In this document: positions 43,599 through 49,896 of the stretch, in pieces | How positions within the stretch are numbered: position 1 is the stretch's first letter | How the letters are laid out: every line of letters starts with the position of its first letter | Virus record (IMG/VR): IMGVR_UViG_3300045996_000494 | Location: 1-63,414 of that record | Source: a virus | Reading direction: 5' to 3' (one strand) | Length of the DNA: 63,414 nucleotides | Translations under genes and position numbers: made by a program | Notes under the pieces: model-generated | What the model was told of the DNA's origin: nothing | The model's database searches: none | What the model saw: only the letters and a program-made list of their open reading frames with translations

Positions 43599-43879
43599 CA
43601 CGTGGTTTCCCGAGCTTTGTCAGCATAGTCGGCGCGGACCAGTCCGTCGTCGATCCATGACAAAACGTCGAGCTTGCGATAGTAGGTCTTTCGCCCAAGG
43701 TAGACGAACACGGGACCGGTGCCGGTCTGCCTCCACCCATTGAGGGTGTACTCGCTGATCTCCAGCATGGACGCCAACTCGCCGGGGGTCATCAGCCCCA
43801 GCTCGCGCCGGAGCTTCTCGCCCTGCGACGGGCTGCGTGATGTAGATGTTGTAGGGGTCTTTGACGGGGATCGGGACAT
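43598..43879 (-). CDS. Helix-turn-helix (MerR/excisionase-like) DNA-binding protein (93 aa)
   Basis: After a Ser/Thr-rich N-terminus, LMTPGELASMLEISEYTLNG and WRQTGTGPVFVYLGRKTYYR fit the HTH_17/AlpA type used by excisionases and small transcription regulators: recognition helix followed by a wing with the GP..YLG..VRY-like strand. It may regulate this operon or early genes. The start ATG is at 43879 in a region overlapped by the upstream frame. Confidence 0.72.
   Translation of the reverse strand: MSRSPSKTPTTSTSRSPSQGEKLRRELGLMTPGELASMLEISEYTLNGWRQTGTGPVFVYLGRKTYYRKLDVLSWIDDGLVRADYADKARETT
43600..43622. repeat. 23-bp direct repeat, copy 2
   Basis: ACGTGGTTTCCCGAGCTTTG plus TCA, at the 3' end of the HTH gene. 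The single difference from copy 1 is silent in the encoded Arg. Confidence 0.8.
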
Positions 43880-44012
43880 AGCAGGTTGTCTCCATAACGT
43901 AGGCAACAGCCAAAGCCTGGGTCAGCAGCTCCGCGGCCCAAACATCAGTTTGCAGCAGCCAGACCTGAAAGAGGTTGAACCTTATGTCGGCACGCTCGTG
44001 CTGATCGCTCAT
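43620..44012 (-). CDS. Small helical protein with long out-of-frame overlap (130 aa open frame)
   Basis: The ATG overlaps the upstream stop (AATGA). Residues 1-70 look real (ADIRFNLFQVWLLQTDVWAA, TQALAVAYVMETTCYVPI). Beyond residue about 80 the frame is out of phase with the HTH gene and very Arg-rich, as shadow frames are. Either an unusually long overlap or an indel that extended this gene; the natural product may end around residue 75. Confidence 0.5.
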   Translation of the reverse strand: MSDQHERADIRFNLFQVWLLQTDVWAAELLTQALAVAYVMETTCYVPIPVKDPYNIYITQPVAGREAPARAGADDPRRVGVHAGDQRVHPQWVEADRHRSRVRLPWAKDLLSQARRFVMDRRRTGPRRLC

Positions 44013-44173
44013 TTCCGCAGCCCTCGTGCGAACTCCCATGTTCGCTCTTTGCCGGCCAGCTCTTCCCACTGCAGACTGGCCATGTTGTTGACCCACTCTG
44101 CAACGCGGCGCTGCCAGTCGTTCCACCAATAGTCGGCACGAAGCCAGGAGTCGGGGTTGGTCTGTGTCGGCAT
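44009..44173 (-). CDS. Small tryptophan-rich protein (54 aa)
   Basis: Preceded by CTGAGGTAAAGTG. LRADYWWNDWQRRVAEWVNN and LQWEELAGKERTWEFARGLR form one or two amphipathic helices with seven Trp. ATGA overlap with the next gene. Confidence 0.6.
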   Translation of the reverse strand: MPTQTNPDSWLRADYWWNDWQRRVAEWVNNMASLQWEELAGKERTWEFARGLRK

Positions 44174-44198
44174 CACTTTACCTCAGATGGCCTGCGCT

Positions 44199-44441
44199 TC
44201 ACGCAGACCCTTGCGGATTTACCTCTCGGGGTAATTGGTACTGCTGACCGGGGGATGGCTTCAGAGATTTCCAATACATGAAGGCTATAAAAGACATATC
44301 GGTCAGCACGGCGGCATGGTTAAGTAGGTGGTACATTTCCCAGTCCATCAAATGGTCGGCAAACTCTGCTGTCTGATCCTGCCAGTGGACGGCACTGACA
44401 GCGTCGAGATCAAATGTGTACCATTCAAGCAAGTAGACCAT
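44199..44441 (-). CDS. Small helical protein (80 aa)
   Basis: TAATG overlap with the upstream gene sets the start. YLLEWYTFDLDAVSAVHWQD and LLNHAAVLTDMSFIAFMYWK are aromatic helices that share the style of neighbours (His/Trp/Tyr-rich, acidic). The C-terminus contains PREVNPQG from a palindromic element copy at about 44217. Confidence 0.65.
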   Translation of the reverse strand: MVYLLEWYTFDLDAVSAVHWQDQTAEFADHLMDWEMYHLLNHAAVLTDMSFIAFMYWKSLKPSPGQQYQLPREVNPQGSA

Positions 44442-44560
44442 TAGTCGTCCCAGAACCAACGCTCGGAGTGATCGAGCTGGATCATGCAATTGAACATAGC
44501 TATATCGGCAGCCCCCCAGTTGAAAAAGGGAAGATAATCTTCAAGAGTGAGGTGGTTCAT
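44441..44560 (-). CDS. Small acidic aromatic protein (39 aa)
   Basis: ATGA overlap upstream, TAATG downstream. NHLTLEDYLPFFNWGAADIA continues to SERWFWDD. Unknown function. Confidence 0.6.
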   Translation of the reverse strand: MNHLTLEDYLPFFNWGAADIAMFNCMIQLDHSERWFWDD

Positions 44561-44664
44561 TTCCACAATTTCTCCTGCTCTTGCCATATAGCATAATGGG
44601 CAAGCTGCCACATGCGACGCTGCAGCAAATTGTAATAGTAGCGGGAGAAGCGGGCGCGGTTCAT
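44557..44664 (-). CDS. Small basic aromatic protein (35 aa)
   Basis: ATGA overlaps on both sides. NRARFSRYYYNLLQRRMWQL then HYAIWQEQEKLWK. One amphipathic helix; opposite in charge to the acidic products next to it. Confidence 0.6.
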   Translation of the reverse strand: MNRARFSRYYYNLLQRRMWQLAHYAIWQEQEKLWK

Positions 44665-44789
44665 AGCCACCCTCGCCACACAGCGACGACATGTGCTGCG
44701 TCCATCCCAAGCCCCGCCATTGCGCTGTCGAGCGCCACCTCCGCCACGTACCAGCATATATGGTCAAGCTGCGCAGAGTGGTAGATCAT
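44661..44789 (-). CDS. Small helical protein (42 aa)
   Basis: ATGA overlaps on both sides. IYHSAQLDHICWYVAEVALD then AAHVVAVWRGWL. Unknown function. Confidence 0.6.
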   Translation of the reverse strand: MIYHSAQLDHICWYVAEVALDSAMAGLGMDAAHVVAVWRGWL

Positions 44790-44887
44790 CGGTATGACAA
44801 CACGATATTCAGCTGTTCGTAGAGGGCATAGTCGGCAGTGGAGAGCTTCATCGCCTCCAGAATGGCGAGGTTGTGGTTGAAGGTCAT
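44786..44887 (-). CDS. Small helical protein (33 aa)
   Basis: ATGA overlaps on both sides. FNHNLAILEAMKLSTADYAL then YEQLNIVLSYR. Unknown function. Confidence 0.6.
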   Translation of the reverse strand: MTFNHNLAILEAMKLSTADYALYEQLNIVLSYR

Positions 44888-44991
44888 TCGACTAACCGGT
44901 TCAGCTCGGCAAGAGTGCTACTCTGAGCAATCAGCCAGCAGATCGCCCGCAGCTCGATCAGGGTGGCAGTGGGGGGAGTGGGTACGGGCAT
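44884..44991 (-). CDS. First gene of the minus-strand small-gene set (35 aa)
   Basis: PVPTPPTATLIELRAICWLI then AQSSTLAELNRLVE, ending in ATGA overlap. Its ATG lies 7 bases past a consensus-like -10 box with no room for a Shine-Dalgarno, so the mRNA would be leaderless. Confidence 0.55.
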   Translation of the reverse strand: MPVPTPPTATLIELRAICWLIAQSSTLAELNRLVE

Positions 44992-44997
44992 GGGGGG

Positions 44998-45026
44998 TAT
45001 TTAGTGGCTCTCGATGGGGTTGTCAA
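44998..45026 (-). promoter_or_regulatory. Sigma-70-like promoter of the minus-strand small-gene set
   Basis: On the minus strand TTGACA (45021-45026) is followed by a 17-bp spacer and TAAATA (44998-45003). AT-rich tracts lie upstream. The predicted start falls on the ATG at 44991. Confidence 0.65.
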
Positions 45027-45189
45027 GTGTTGGGGGAGTTTTCAGTGGGATAGGGTGGATTTTGGGAAAATTTTACTTTTTTATTGGGTGTGGTCGGTTG
45101 ACGCAGTTGGTGCTCAAATCGTCGATTGGGTGGCCTAGTAGGAATGAGACCAGGGGGAGGGGGGACGAAAATTTTTTGTTACATTAGGG
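45004..45189. other. G-rich and AT-rich divergent intergenic segment
   Basis: No gene seen. On the plus strand it is G/T-biased with A/T tracts (AAAATTTT, TTTTTT), consistent with promoter upstream DNA for both arms. A plus-strand promoter could not be defined. Confidence 0.4.
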
Positions 45190-45955
45190 TTTGGTAGGCT
45201 GGGTATTTTCAAGACACCCTAAAAGATGCCCGGCCCCCCACCCCGGCGCCTGTCCAGATACCCCCACGGGGGTCCCGACCCTTAATTCCTGCCGCCTATG
45301 GGGAGAGACCGAACCGCAAGTGCCTAGTGCCCCGGTTCAGCCCGAGCTTACTTTACGACGCCCCTTGGCGGGGCGTGCGGCCGGGTGCTACACAGGAAGC
45401 CAAGCGTGACGCGCAACCCACAGGGGCGCGTCGCCCGCAAGGCTATGCGGTACCGAGCCCCACAAGTTGCCTGAGACATGGCGGCGGGTCTCCCCGAAAC
45501 GAAACTCACACCCGTTGATATTGGCAAGGCATCACAGCAGACTACCTAACCGACCCTCGCGTTGGTGCTCGTAACCTCAAAGGCGCATCGCCCCGTATGT
45601 TGCGGCATCTCCAAAGGCTCTCGGCAGGACGTTGAGCGACCATGTGCTCGGAAACACATGGCCCATGACAGGAGCGAGGCACTAGCAACGCCTCCCCACG
45701 CAGCCTACTCGGCGGCGAGTTTAGGACTAGGCGTGAAAATGTCTCTCTTGCCGCGCCTTGCGCTGCATGCTTGGAACGCTGCCTCGCACTGTCCAGGGCT
45801 TGATTGCTTCAGACAGTGCGATGCGTTTCGGGCGGTGCGGTGCCCGACCAAGCGCGGCCCTGTTAGTTTCCCGACCGGGACATGGCGCAAGCTGTGTCCC
45901 GGTTGCTTTGCGTTGGCGTCACGGTCCTGCGGGACTGTGACACGCAACGCAACCG
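45190..45955 (+). ncRNA. Candidate large structured non-coding RNA
   Basis: No open frame here shows coding character. The segment carries many perfect hairpins: 45260-45273 (ACCCCC/GGGGGT), 45358-45376 (ACGCCCC/GGGGCGT), 45640-45661 (CCATGTG/CACATGG), 45786-45819 (GCACTGTC/GACAGTGC), 45874-45903 (ACCGGGACA/TGTCCCGGT) and 45908-45952 (TTGCGTTG plus GTCAC pairing across two internal bulges). The last two stack just before the 169-aa gene. It may be an independent RNA or a long structured leader. Orientation is taken from the downstream gene. Confidence 0.45.
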
Positions 45956-45965
45956 GAGACTGACA

Positions 45966-46475
45966 ATGTCCAAGATGAACCTCTACACCACGGCTGCCGA
46001 GATCGCCGCCGCGACCATTAAGTTCACGAAGGCCAACGTGCGGCTCGAAACCGAGGCACACAAGTTGGCTTGCAGCGTGCTCGCTCACGTCGGCGAGTAT
46101 GGTGACATCCATGTTGTGTCGCGCTTCCTGGCCAGCTTCTCAGAGATGGCGCGTGTCAACGCTGCCCGTGCGTGGTTTGAAGAGTTCGGCCCCGTTACCT
46201 TCGAGGGTAACGAGCCCAAGTTCGTGCGAGGCAAGAAAACCCGCCTCGGCGAGGCGATGGACACGTTCTTCTGGAAGTTCGTGAAAGAAGGCGTGTACAA
46301 GCCGGTCGACCCACAGGCGGAGTTGGTCAAGCTCACCAAGCGCCTAAAGACCGACACCAAGAAAACCGGCACCGATCATTCTGCCATCATCGCCGCTCTG
46401 AGCGCGATTCGCGTCCAGATGCACACCCCTGCTCCGGCGCTGCTCATGATCGAGCACCAGCCGGCAGTTCACTGA
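45966..46475 (+). CDS. Early protein of unknown function (169 aa)
   Basis: The start has CCGGAGACTGACA upstream, 14 bp past a strong hairpin. Helical protein (MNLYTTAAEIAAATIKFTKA, then AHVGEYGDIHVVSRFLASFS, RGKKTRLGEAMDTFFWKFVK). A phage early protein type; biochemical role unknown. It has its own terminator, so it appears to be a separate transcription unit from the genes downstream. Confidence 0.75.
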   Translation: MSKMNLYTTAAEIAAATIKFTKANVRLETEAHKLACSVLAHVGEYGDIHVVSRFLASFSEMARVNAARAWFEEFGPVTFEGNEPKFVRGKKTRLGEAMDTFFWKFVKEGVYKPVDPQAELVKLTKRLKTDTKKTGTDHSAIIAALSAIRVQMHTPAPALLMIEHQPAVH

Positions 46476-46488
46476 GCGTTACTGAATT

Positions 46489-46517
46489 GCGGCGGGCCTA
46501 TTGAGCCCGCCGCGTTT
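46489..46517 (+). terminator. Terminator after the 169-aa gene
   Basis: Stem GCGGCGGGC/GCCCGCCGC with a seven-base loop, followed by GTTTGTCCCTTTG. Strong stem with a weak T tract. Confidence 0.75.
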
Positions 46518-46545
46518 GTCCCTTTGCGCAACAAAATTACACAGG

Positions 46546-46647
46546 TGATGTTTTATACATCAGTTCTGGGTGTGCAAACATCAGTCCTGGGTGTGCAAAC
46601 ATCAATCTTGATGTGCGCACCCCCCAAAGCTGATGTGCCAGACATCA
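46546..46647. repeat. Iteron-like cluster of ACATCA/TGATGT repeats
   Basis: Three direct copies with 21-bp period begin at 46557, 46578 and 46599 (ACATCAGTYCTGGGTGTGCA, the third diverged). Further inverted or direct hexamers lie at 46546, 46609, 46631 and 46642. Seven hexamers in 102 bp beside AT-rich DNA fit an initiator- or repressor-binding array. Confidence 0.75.
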
Positions 46648-46668
46648 ACGGAGCGGCCCGCAAACGGG

Positions 46669-46695
46669 CGAAATAGGCCCAAAACGCCTATTTCG
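46669..46695. repeat. Perfect 10-bp inverted repeat
   Basis: CGAAATAGGC and GCCTATTTCG with a 7-base loop. No T-run. It lies between the iterons and the AT-rich segment; an operator or origin structure is plausible. Confidence 0.75.
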
Positions 46696-46699
46696 GCAC

Positions 46700-47077
46700 G
46701 ATTTGTACTGAAAAAGGTAAGTAGGGCTGATTTTGGGAATTGATTGATGGACAAAAAACTCTAGAGATTACAGATAGATATAGATATATAATAATATAAA
46801 TAAGTAATACCTGTTTTCCTGCAACCTGATGGAACTCGCGGCGGCTTGATAGGCTCGCCCGCAATCCGTCCGCATGCCAGATATCTGCCCCTGTCTCCAT
46901 TTTTTGCAATTATATTTGTTACAATACCATAAGCCTATGAAATCATTGGGCTATTAAGATTGTACAAACGTTCGTATATTGCATTACATTCGCACAGTTA
47001 TGAAATCATTGAGCTTTTTCGTTTATATTATATATCCAAGCTCCGCCTATTCCACCCCTTCAACTCGTGGAATTATC
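46700..47077. other. AT-rich intergenic region, candidate duplex-unwinding element
   Basis: The most AT-rich stretch of the genome (46745-46810 is mostly A and T). No convincing gene. It also contains a 17-bp direct repeat TATGAAATCATTGRGCT at 46936-46952 and 46999-47015. Confidence 0.5.
47009..47036 (+). promoter_or_regulatory. Possible plus-strand early promoter
   Basis: TTGAGC, a 16-bp spacer and TATATC in AT-rich DNA, 40 bp before the ATG at 47078. The -35 lies inside the second copy of the 17-bp repeat. Weak match. Confidence 0.3.
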
Positions 47078-47191
47078 ATGCTGACACTCATCCGTCGCTT
47101 CTTCATCTACCGCGCTCGCTTGCGGTTATATAAGCACCCCGAGCTTTTGTGCGTGCAGGCTCGCCGCCAGATTTGGCTTGAGACCCTCTAA
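47078..47191 (+). CDS. Small basic early protein (37 aa)
   Basis: LTLIRRFFIYRARLRLYKHP then ELLCVQARRQIWLETL. Very basic and aromatic. First gene after the candidate origin. Upstream GTGGAAT is a weak ribosome site. Confidence 0.5.
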   Translation: MLTLIRRFFIYRARLRLYKHPELLCVQARRQIWLETL

Positions 47192-47206
47192 CCCCGCGAG
47201 GTGAAC

Positions 47207-47344
47207 GTGAAGCACCCCCACTACGAGAGTGACGCGGCTCGACAGCGCCGCGAAGCTCGTGAGCGTGCCGAGGACGAGGCGCGTGCCTATCTCGCCGCTC
47301 AACGCTCGCAACCCCAGCCGCGCCGCATCTGGCACAACGGCTGA
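47207..47344 (+). CDS. Small charged early protein, GTG start (45 aa)
   Basis: A palindromic element copy (TAACCCCGCGAGGTGAAC) provides both upstream stop and Shine-Dalgarno. KHPHYESDAARQRREARERA then AEDEARAYLAAQ; a single charged helix. Confidence 0.55.
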   Translation: MKHPHYESDAARQRREARERAEDEARAYLAAQRSQPQPRRIWHNG

Positions 47345-47870
47345 CCCCTTGGCCAGCTCGCCAGCCTATCTCGACCGCTGGTGCCTACGCCGTGGAGCTG
47401 GCCATTTTACGAGCAGGCGGCTGCGCGTGCCGCCGCATAACCCCATGAGGTGACTGCCATGTATATGTGAGGGTTGCCGTGCAGGGCTCCTGCCGCCCAG
47501 TGCCGGCGCTAACCCCCAAGCGCTTTTCCCTATAGCGGCACCATCGGCATTGTGCGGACCCGCCCAGGTAGCGGGTAGCTGCCAGCCGCACGACGTGAAG
47601 GAACCCTTATCGCCCATCAACTGCCCCTGTGTGGGGCGCGGGCTATCCTTGGCTGCCAGACGTGGCGCCGCCTGCCTTAGATGCCGTACCTTAGCTGCGG
47701 GCAGGAGCACGGCAAAGCGTCGAGCCTATGGACCACCACCTCGCTGACAGCAGCGCACCGCAAGGGGCCGGTGTAAAAGCCCAACGTCTGAGCGACGGCG
47801 TAACCATCCAGGCTGCCGGGTGCCTGCCCCAAACCCGGCGCGCCTTTTCACCCATGAGGGTAATATCACA
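47345..47870 (+). other. About 0.5 kb without a convincing gene
   Basis: Only shadow frames are present. Short stems are visible (GCAGG/CCTGC near 47478, CCCC/GGGG near 47625, several G/C-rich pairs between 47690 and 47845). It could be a second, less structured RNA or leader. It ends in a palindromic element (ACCCATGAGGGTAAT) that serves the next gene. Confidence 0.35.
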
Positions 47871-48086
47871 ATGACCCTGCAAGAGATCGAGCGCGCCCTA
47901 GCCGAGGGCCGCATCTCCGCCCGCATGAACAGCGGCCGCCAGTGGCAAGTGCGGCGCAACGGCGCCACCAAGCTGTGGAAAACCCGCCCCGGCGACTTCC
48001 GCATCCCGGTCAAGGCCGGCTTCTGCGCGTGCGGTTACATCACGCAGGAGAACTTCGACCGCTCGTTCATCGTGAAGGAGGGCTAA
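47871..48086 (+). CDS. Small hypothetical early protein (71 aa)
   Basis: The start has GAGGGTAATATCACA upstream. TLQEIERALAEGRISARMNS then GRQWQVRRNGATKLWKTRPG and a cysteine pair (FCACGY). A small basic fold with strand-like centre. TAATG overlap with the next gene. Confidence 0.65.
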   Translation: MTLQEIERALAEGRISARMNSGRQWQVRRNGATKLWKTRPGDFRIPVKAGFCACGYITQENFDRSFIVKEG

Positions 48087-48274
48087 TGTCGGGAGTGAAA
48101 GACACCGTGGTGTACGCTGGCACCGACGGCAAGGTGACGCGCCAGGAGGGGCTGGGGTTCACCCAGTTCCTCGCCGTGCGCTGGGCTCGCGGCGTGCCGA
48201 AAAGCCGCTACTTCAACAGCGAGCGTGCCGCCAAGGCGTGGCTCGCGAAGCACCTCGCCAACGGCATGAGGTGA
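48086..48274 (+). CDS. Small hypothetical early protein (62 aa)
   Basis: TAATG overlap fixes the start. SGVKDTVVYAGTDGKVTRQE then RWARGVPKSRYFNSERAAKA, a strand-helix pattern. Unknown. Confidence 0.65.
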   Translation: MSGVKDTVVYAGTDGKVTRQEGLGFTQFLAVRWARGVPKSRYFNSERAAKAWLAKHLANGMR

Positions 48275-48285
48275 GAGGAGGGCTA

Positions 48286-48462
48286 ATGTACCAAGTCATC
48301 GTCGAGTTCACCACTAGCGCGCCAGCGTGGCTCGGGCGCTACCACGATGCCGACAGGGCGCGTGACGTGTACGCTGCCCACGCCAACCGCAAGGACCGCA
48401 CCGGCTCGAAGATCAAGGCGGTGTTCCTGTGCAAGGATGGCGTCGTGGTGGCGCGAGCATAG
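48286..48462 (+). CDS. Small hypothetical early protein (58 aa)
   Basis: GAGAGGAGGGCTA precedes ATG. YQVIVEFTTSAPAWLGRYHD then RARDVYAAHANRKDRTGSKI; ends with TAG. Unknown. About 135 bp of non-coding DNA with a 12-bp palindrome (GGGACCGGTCCC, about 48542) follows. Confidence 0.65.
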   Translation: MYQVIVEFTTSAPAWLGRYHDADRARDVYAAHANRKDRTGSKIKAVFLCKDGVVVARA

Positions 48463-48597
48463 GGCAACGAGTACCCCGCGCTAACCCCGTGGGGTATCGC
48501 CGCTCTATGAGCGACGCGCCTAGCGGCGCTTCGCCTAACCGCGGGACCGGTCCCGATGCGCGCCGGCTTAAGGTGCATCACACCCCGAGGTGCCTAC

Positions 48598-49260
48598 ATG
48601 ACCCAGTCGAACTCAATGTTCACCGATCTCAACGCTCTGCTGCGTTCCGTCCGCTCGCTTGCGGACAAGTACGCTCAGGGCTCGCTCTCCCGTCCCGAGA
48701 TGCTGGTCAACACCGCCATCGCGGCTCGTGAGGGTGTCGCCTCCACCGACGATGCCGAGGCCATCTGGGACGCCTTCGCCGAGCGTACCAACAAGAAGAT
48801 CGCCGATGTGACCGTCATCGGCGGCAAGGAGGGCTTCGGCTCGGACAAGGCGCATACCGTGCGCTGCTCCGAGGTGCGCACCGTCATCGCCGCGGCGATC
48901 AAGCACAACGATCTCCCCGAGGTGCTCAACGACGCACGTGTCACCGTCACCAACCTCAAGGGTGAGGGGCGCTACAAGGGCAACATGCAGGATGCCTTCG
49001 TCGCCATCGCTCGTGCCGCCAAGAAGAGCGACACGCCTCTGACCGAGGATGAGGTCATTGACGCCGTGTGCCCGGCACGCGAGTCGCCGGAGCGCACCGA
49101 GAAGAAGGAGCTGGAGAAGCTCAAGAAGCAGATGTGCGTGCTGCGCGACGGCACCAAGGGCAAGCCGGAGGAAGGCGTGCCGCCCAAGGAGCCGTTCGTG
49201 TCGGACGAGCTGCTTGCCATGATCGACCTGTGCGAGCAGCGCCTCGCGCAGTTCGTCTAA
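48598..49260 (+). CDS. Early protein of unknown function (220 aa)
   Basis: TQSNSMFTDLNALLRSVRSL opens a mostly helical, charged protein. A region of strands (KIADVTVIGGKEGFGSDKAH) and a Lys/Glu coiled coil (EKKELEKLKKQMCVLRDG) follow. No motif is recognised. Its own upstream spacer and downstream inverted repeat suggest separate regulation. Confidence 0.75.
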   Translation: MTQSNSMFTDLNALLRSVRSLADKYAQGSLSRPEMLVNTAIAAREGVASTDDAEAIWDAFAERTNKKIADVTVIGGKEGFGSDKAHTVRCSEVRTVIAAAIKHNDLPEVLNDARVTVTNLKGEGRYKGNMQDAFVAIARAAKKSDTPLTEDEVIDAVCPARESPERTEKKELEKLKKQMCVLRDGTKGKPEEGVPPKEPFVSDELLAMIDLCEQRLAQFV

Positions 49261-49277
49261 CCCTGCGGGGTTAGGGT

Positions 49278-49325
49278 GGAGGGTGTGGCTAGAGTATGGG
49301 CATAGGCCCTGATGCCGCACCCTCC
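49278..49325. repeat. Long inverted repeat between early genes
   Basis: GGAGGGTGTGGC (49278-49289) and GCCGCACCCTCC (49314-49325) pair at 11 of 12 positions around a 24-base loop. Just upstream CTAACCC/GGGTTAG forms a second hairpin at the 220-aa gene stop. Likely an mRNA processing or attenuation element. Confidence 0.65.
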
Positions 49326-49356
49326 ATCAAGTGCTAATCACGTGTGGAGGGTAAAC

Positions 49357-49578
49357 ATGTGGACGTTCATCGCAATGGCGCCCGACGGGCGCGAGCTAGG
49401 ACGTGAGAGCGGCGGGCGTGACGCCGAGGCCCGCATGCGTGGGATCGTCGACCGGTTCAACGTCCACCTGCCCCGGCTCGTGCAGAAGGTGGCCTACGTC
49501 AAGACCGTGCCCACGGTCTTTGCCGACCGCTTCGAGGATGAGCCCGTCGTCACTGCGCCGGTTAACCCTAAGAGGTAA
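49357..49578 (+). CDS. Small hypothetical early protein (73 aa)
   Basis: GGAGGGTAAAC precedes ATG. WTFIAMAPDGRELGRESGGR, then RMRGIVDRFNVHLPRLVQKV, ends VNPKR in a palindromic element. Unknown. Confidence 0.65.
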   Translation: MWTFIAMAPDGRELGRESGGRDAEARMRGIVDRFNVHLPRLVQKVAYVKTVPTVFADRFEDEPVVTAPVNPKR

Positions 49579-49581
49579 GCC

Positions 49582-49764
49582 ATGATGGAGTACTTGCGCG
49601 CACTGGTGTTCGGTGCCAGCGCCATCATCAGCGTCACTGACGGTGCATCTCACCAACTCTGGAGGGTAACATGCTCTATACCTACGTCTACCGCACCTCA
49701 CGGTGCACCCACGGCTACTGTGCTACCGTCACCAAGTATGGCGAGCGCCCCGAGCCATTCGTAG
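49582..49764 (+). CDS. Doubtful small protein (60-aa frame)
   Basis: AGAGGTAAGCC precedes ATGATG. The first 30 residues (MEYLRALVFGASAIISVTDG) include a hydrophobic helix, but the second half is a shadow of the next gene. Real product, if any, is a short membrane peptide with overlapping tail. Confidence 0.3.
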   Translation: MMEYLRALVFGASAIISVTDGASHQLWRVTCSIPTSTAPHGAPTATVLPSPSMASAPSHS

Positions 49765-49895
49765 TGTCCCGCTCGAACTACCCCACACGCAGCCGCGCCT
49801 ACAAAGCCGCCAGGGCTATGGCGCAGGTACTCGCTAAGCGCTCGCGCGTGTGGGCTGTCGCCGTGTCCGAGCGCGGCTTTCACCCCAGAGGGTAA
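49671..49895 (+). CDS. Small basic early protein (74 aa)
   Basis: CTGGAGGGTAAC precedes ATG. LYTYVYRTSRCTHGYCATVT then RAYKAARAMAQVLAKRSRVW. The stop is the TAA of a palindromic element. Unknown. Confidence 0.65.
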   Translation: MLYTYVYRTSRCTHGYCATVTKYGERPEPFVVSRSNYPTRSRAYKAARAMAQVLAKRSRVWAVAVSERGFHPRG

Positions 49896-49896
49896 C

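Noticed and set aside
45325-45345. GGTTCAGCC sequence resembling a tRNA T-loop
   Set aside because: No matching acceptor stem or anticodon arm could be found around it; no tRNA was seen elsewhere either.
45562-45963. 133-aa plus-strand frame in the structured region
   Set aside because: Cys/Arg-rich composition without helix or strand periodicity, no Shine-Dalgarno, and it spans several perfect hairpins.
46688-46909. 73-aa minus-strand frame over the AT-rich region
   Set aside because: Driven by AT-rich codons (runs of Ile, Tyr, Leu); no start signal; overlaps the inverted repeat.
47366-47710. 114-aa minus-strand frame in the second non-coding block
   Set aside because: Antisense to the operon, Pro/Arg/Gly-rich shadow composition and no ribosome site.
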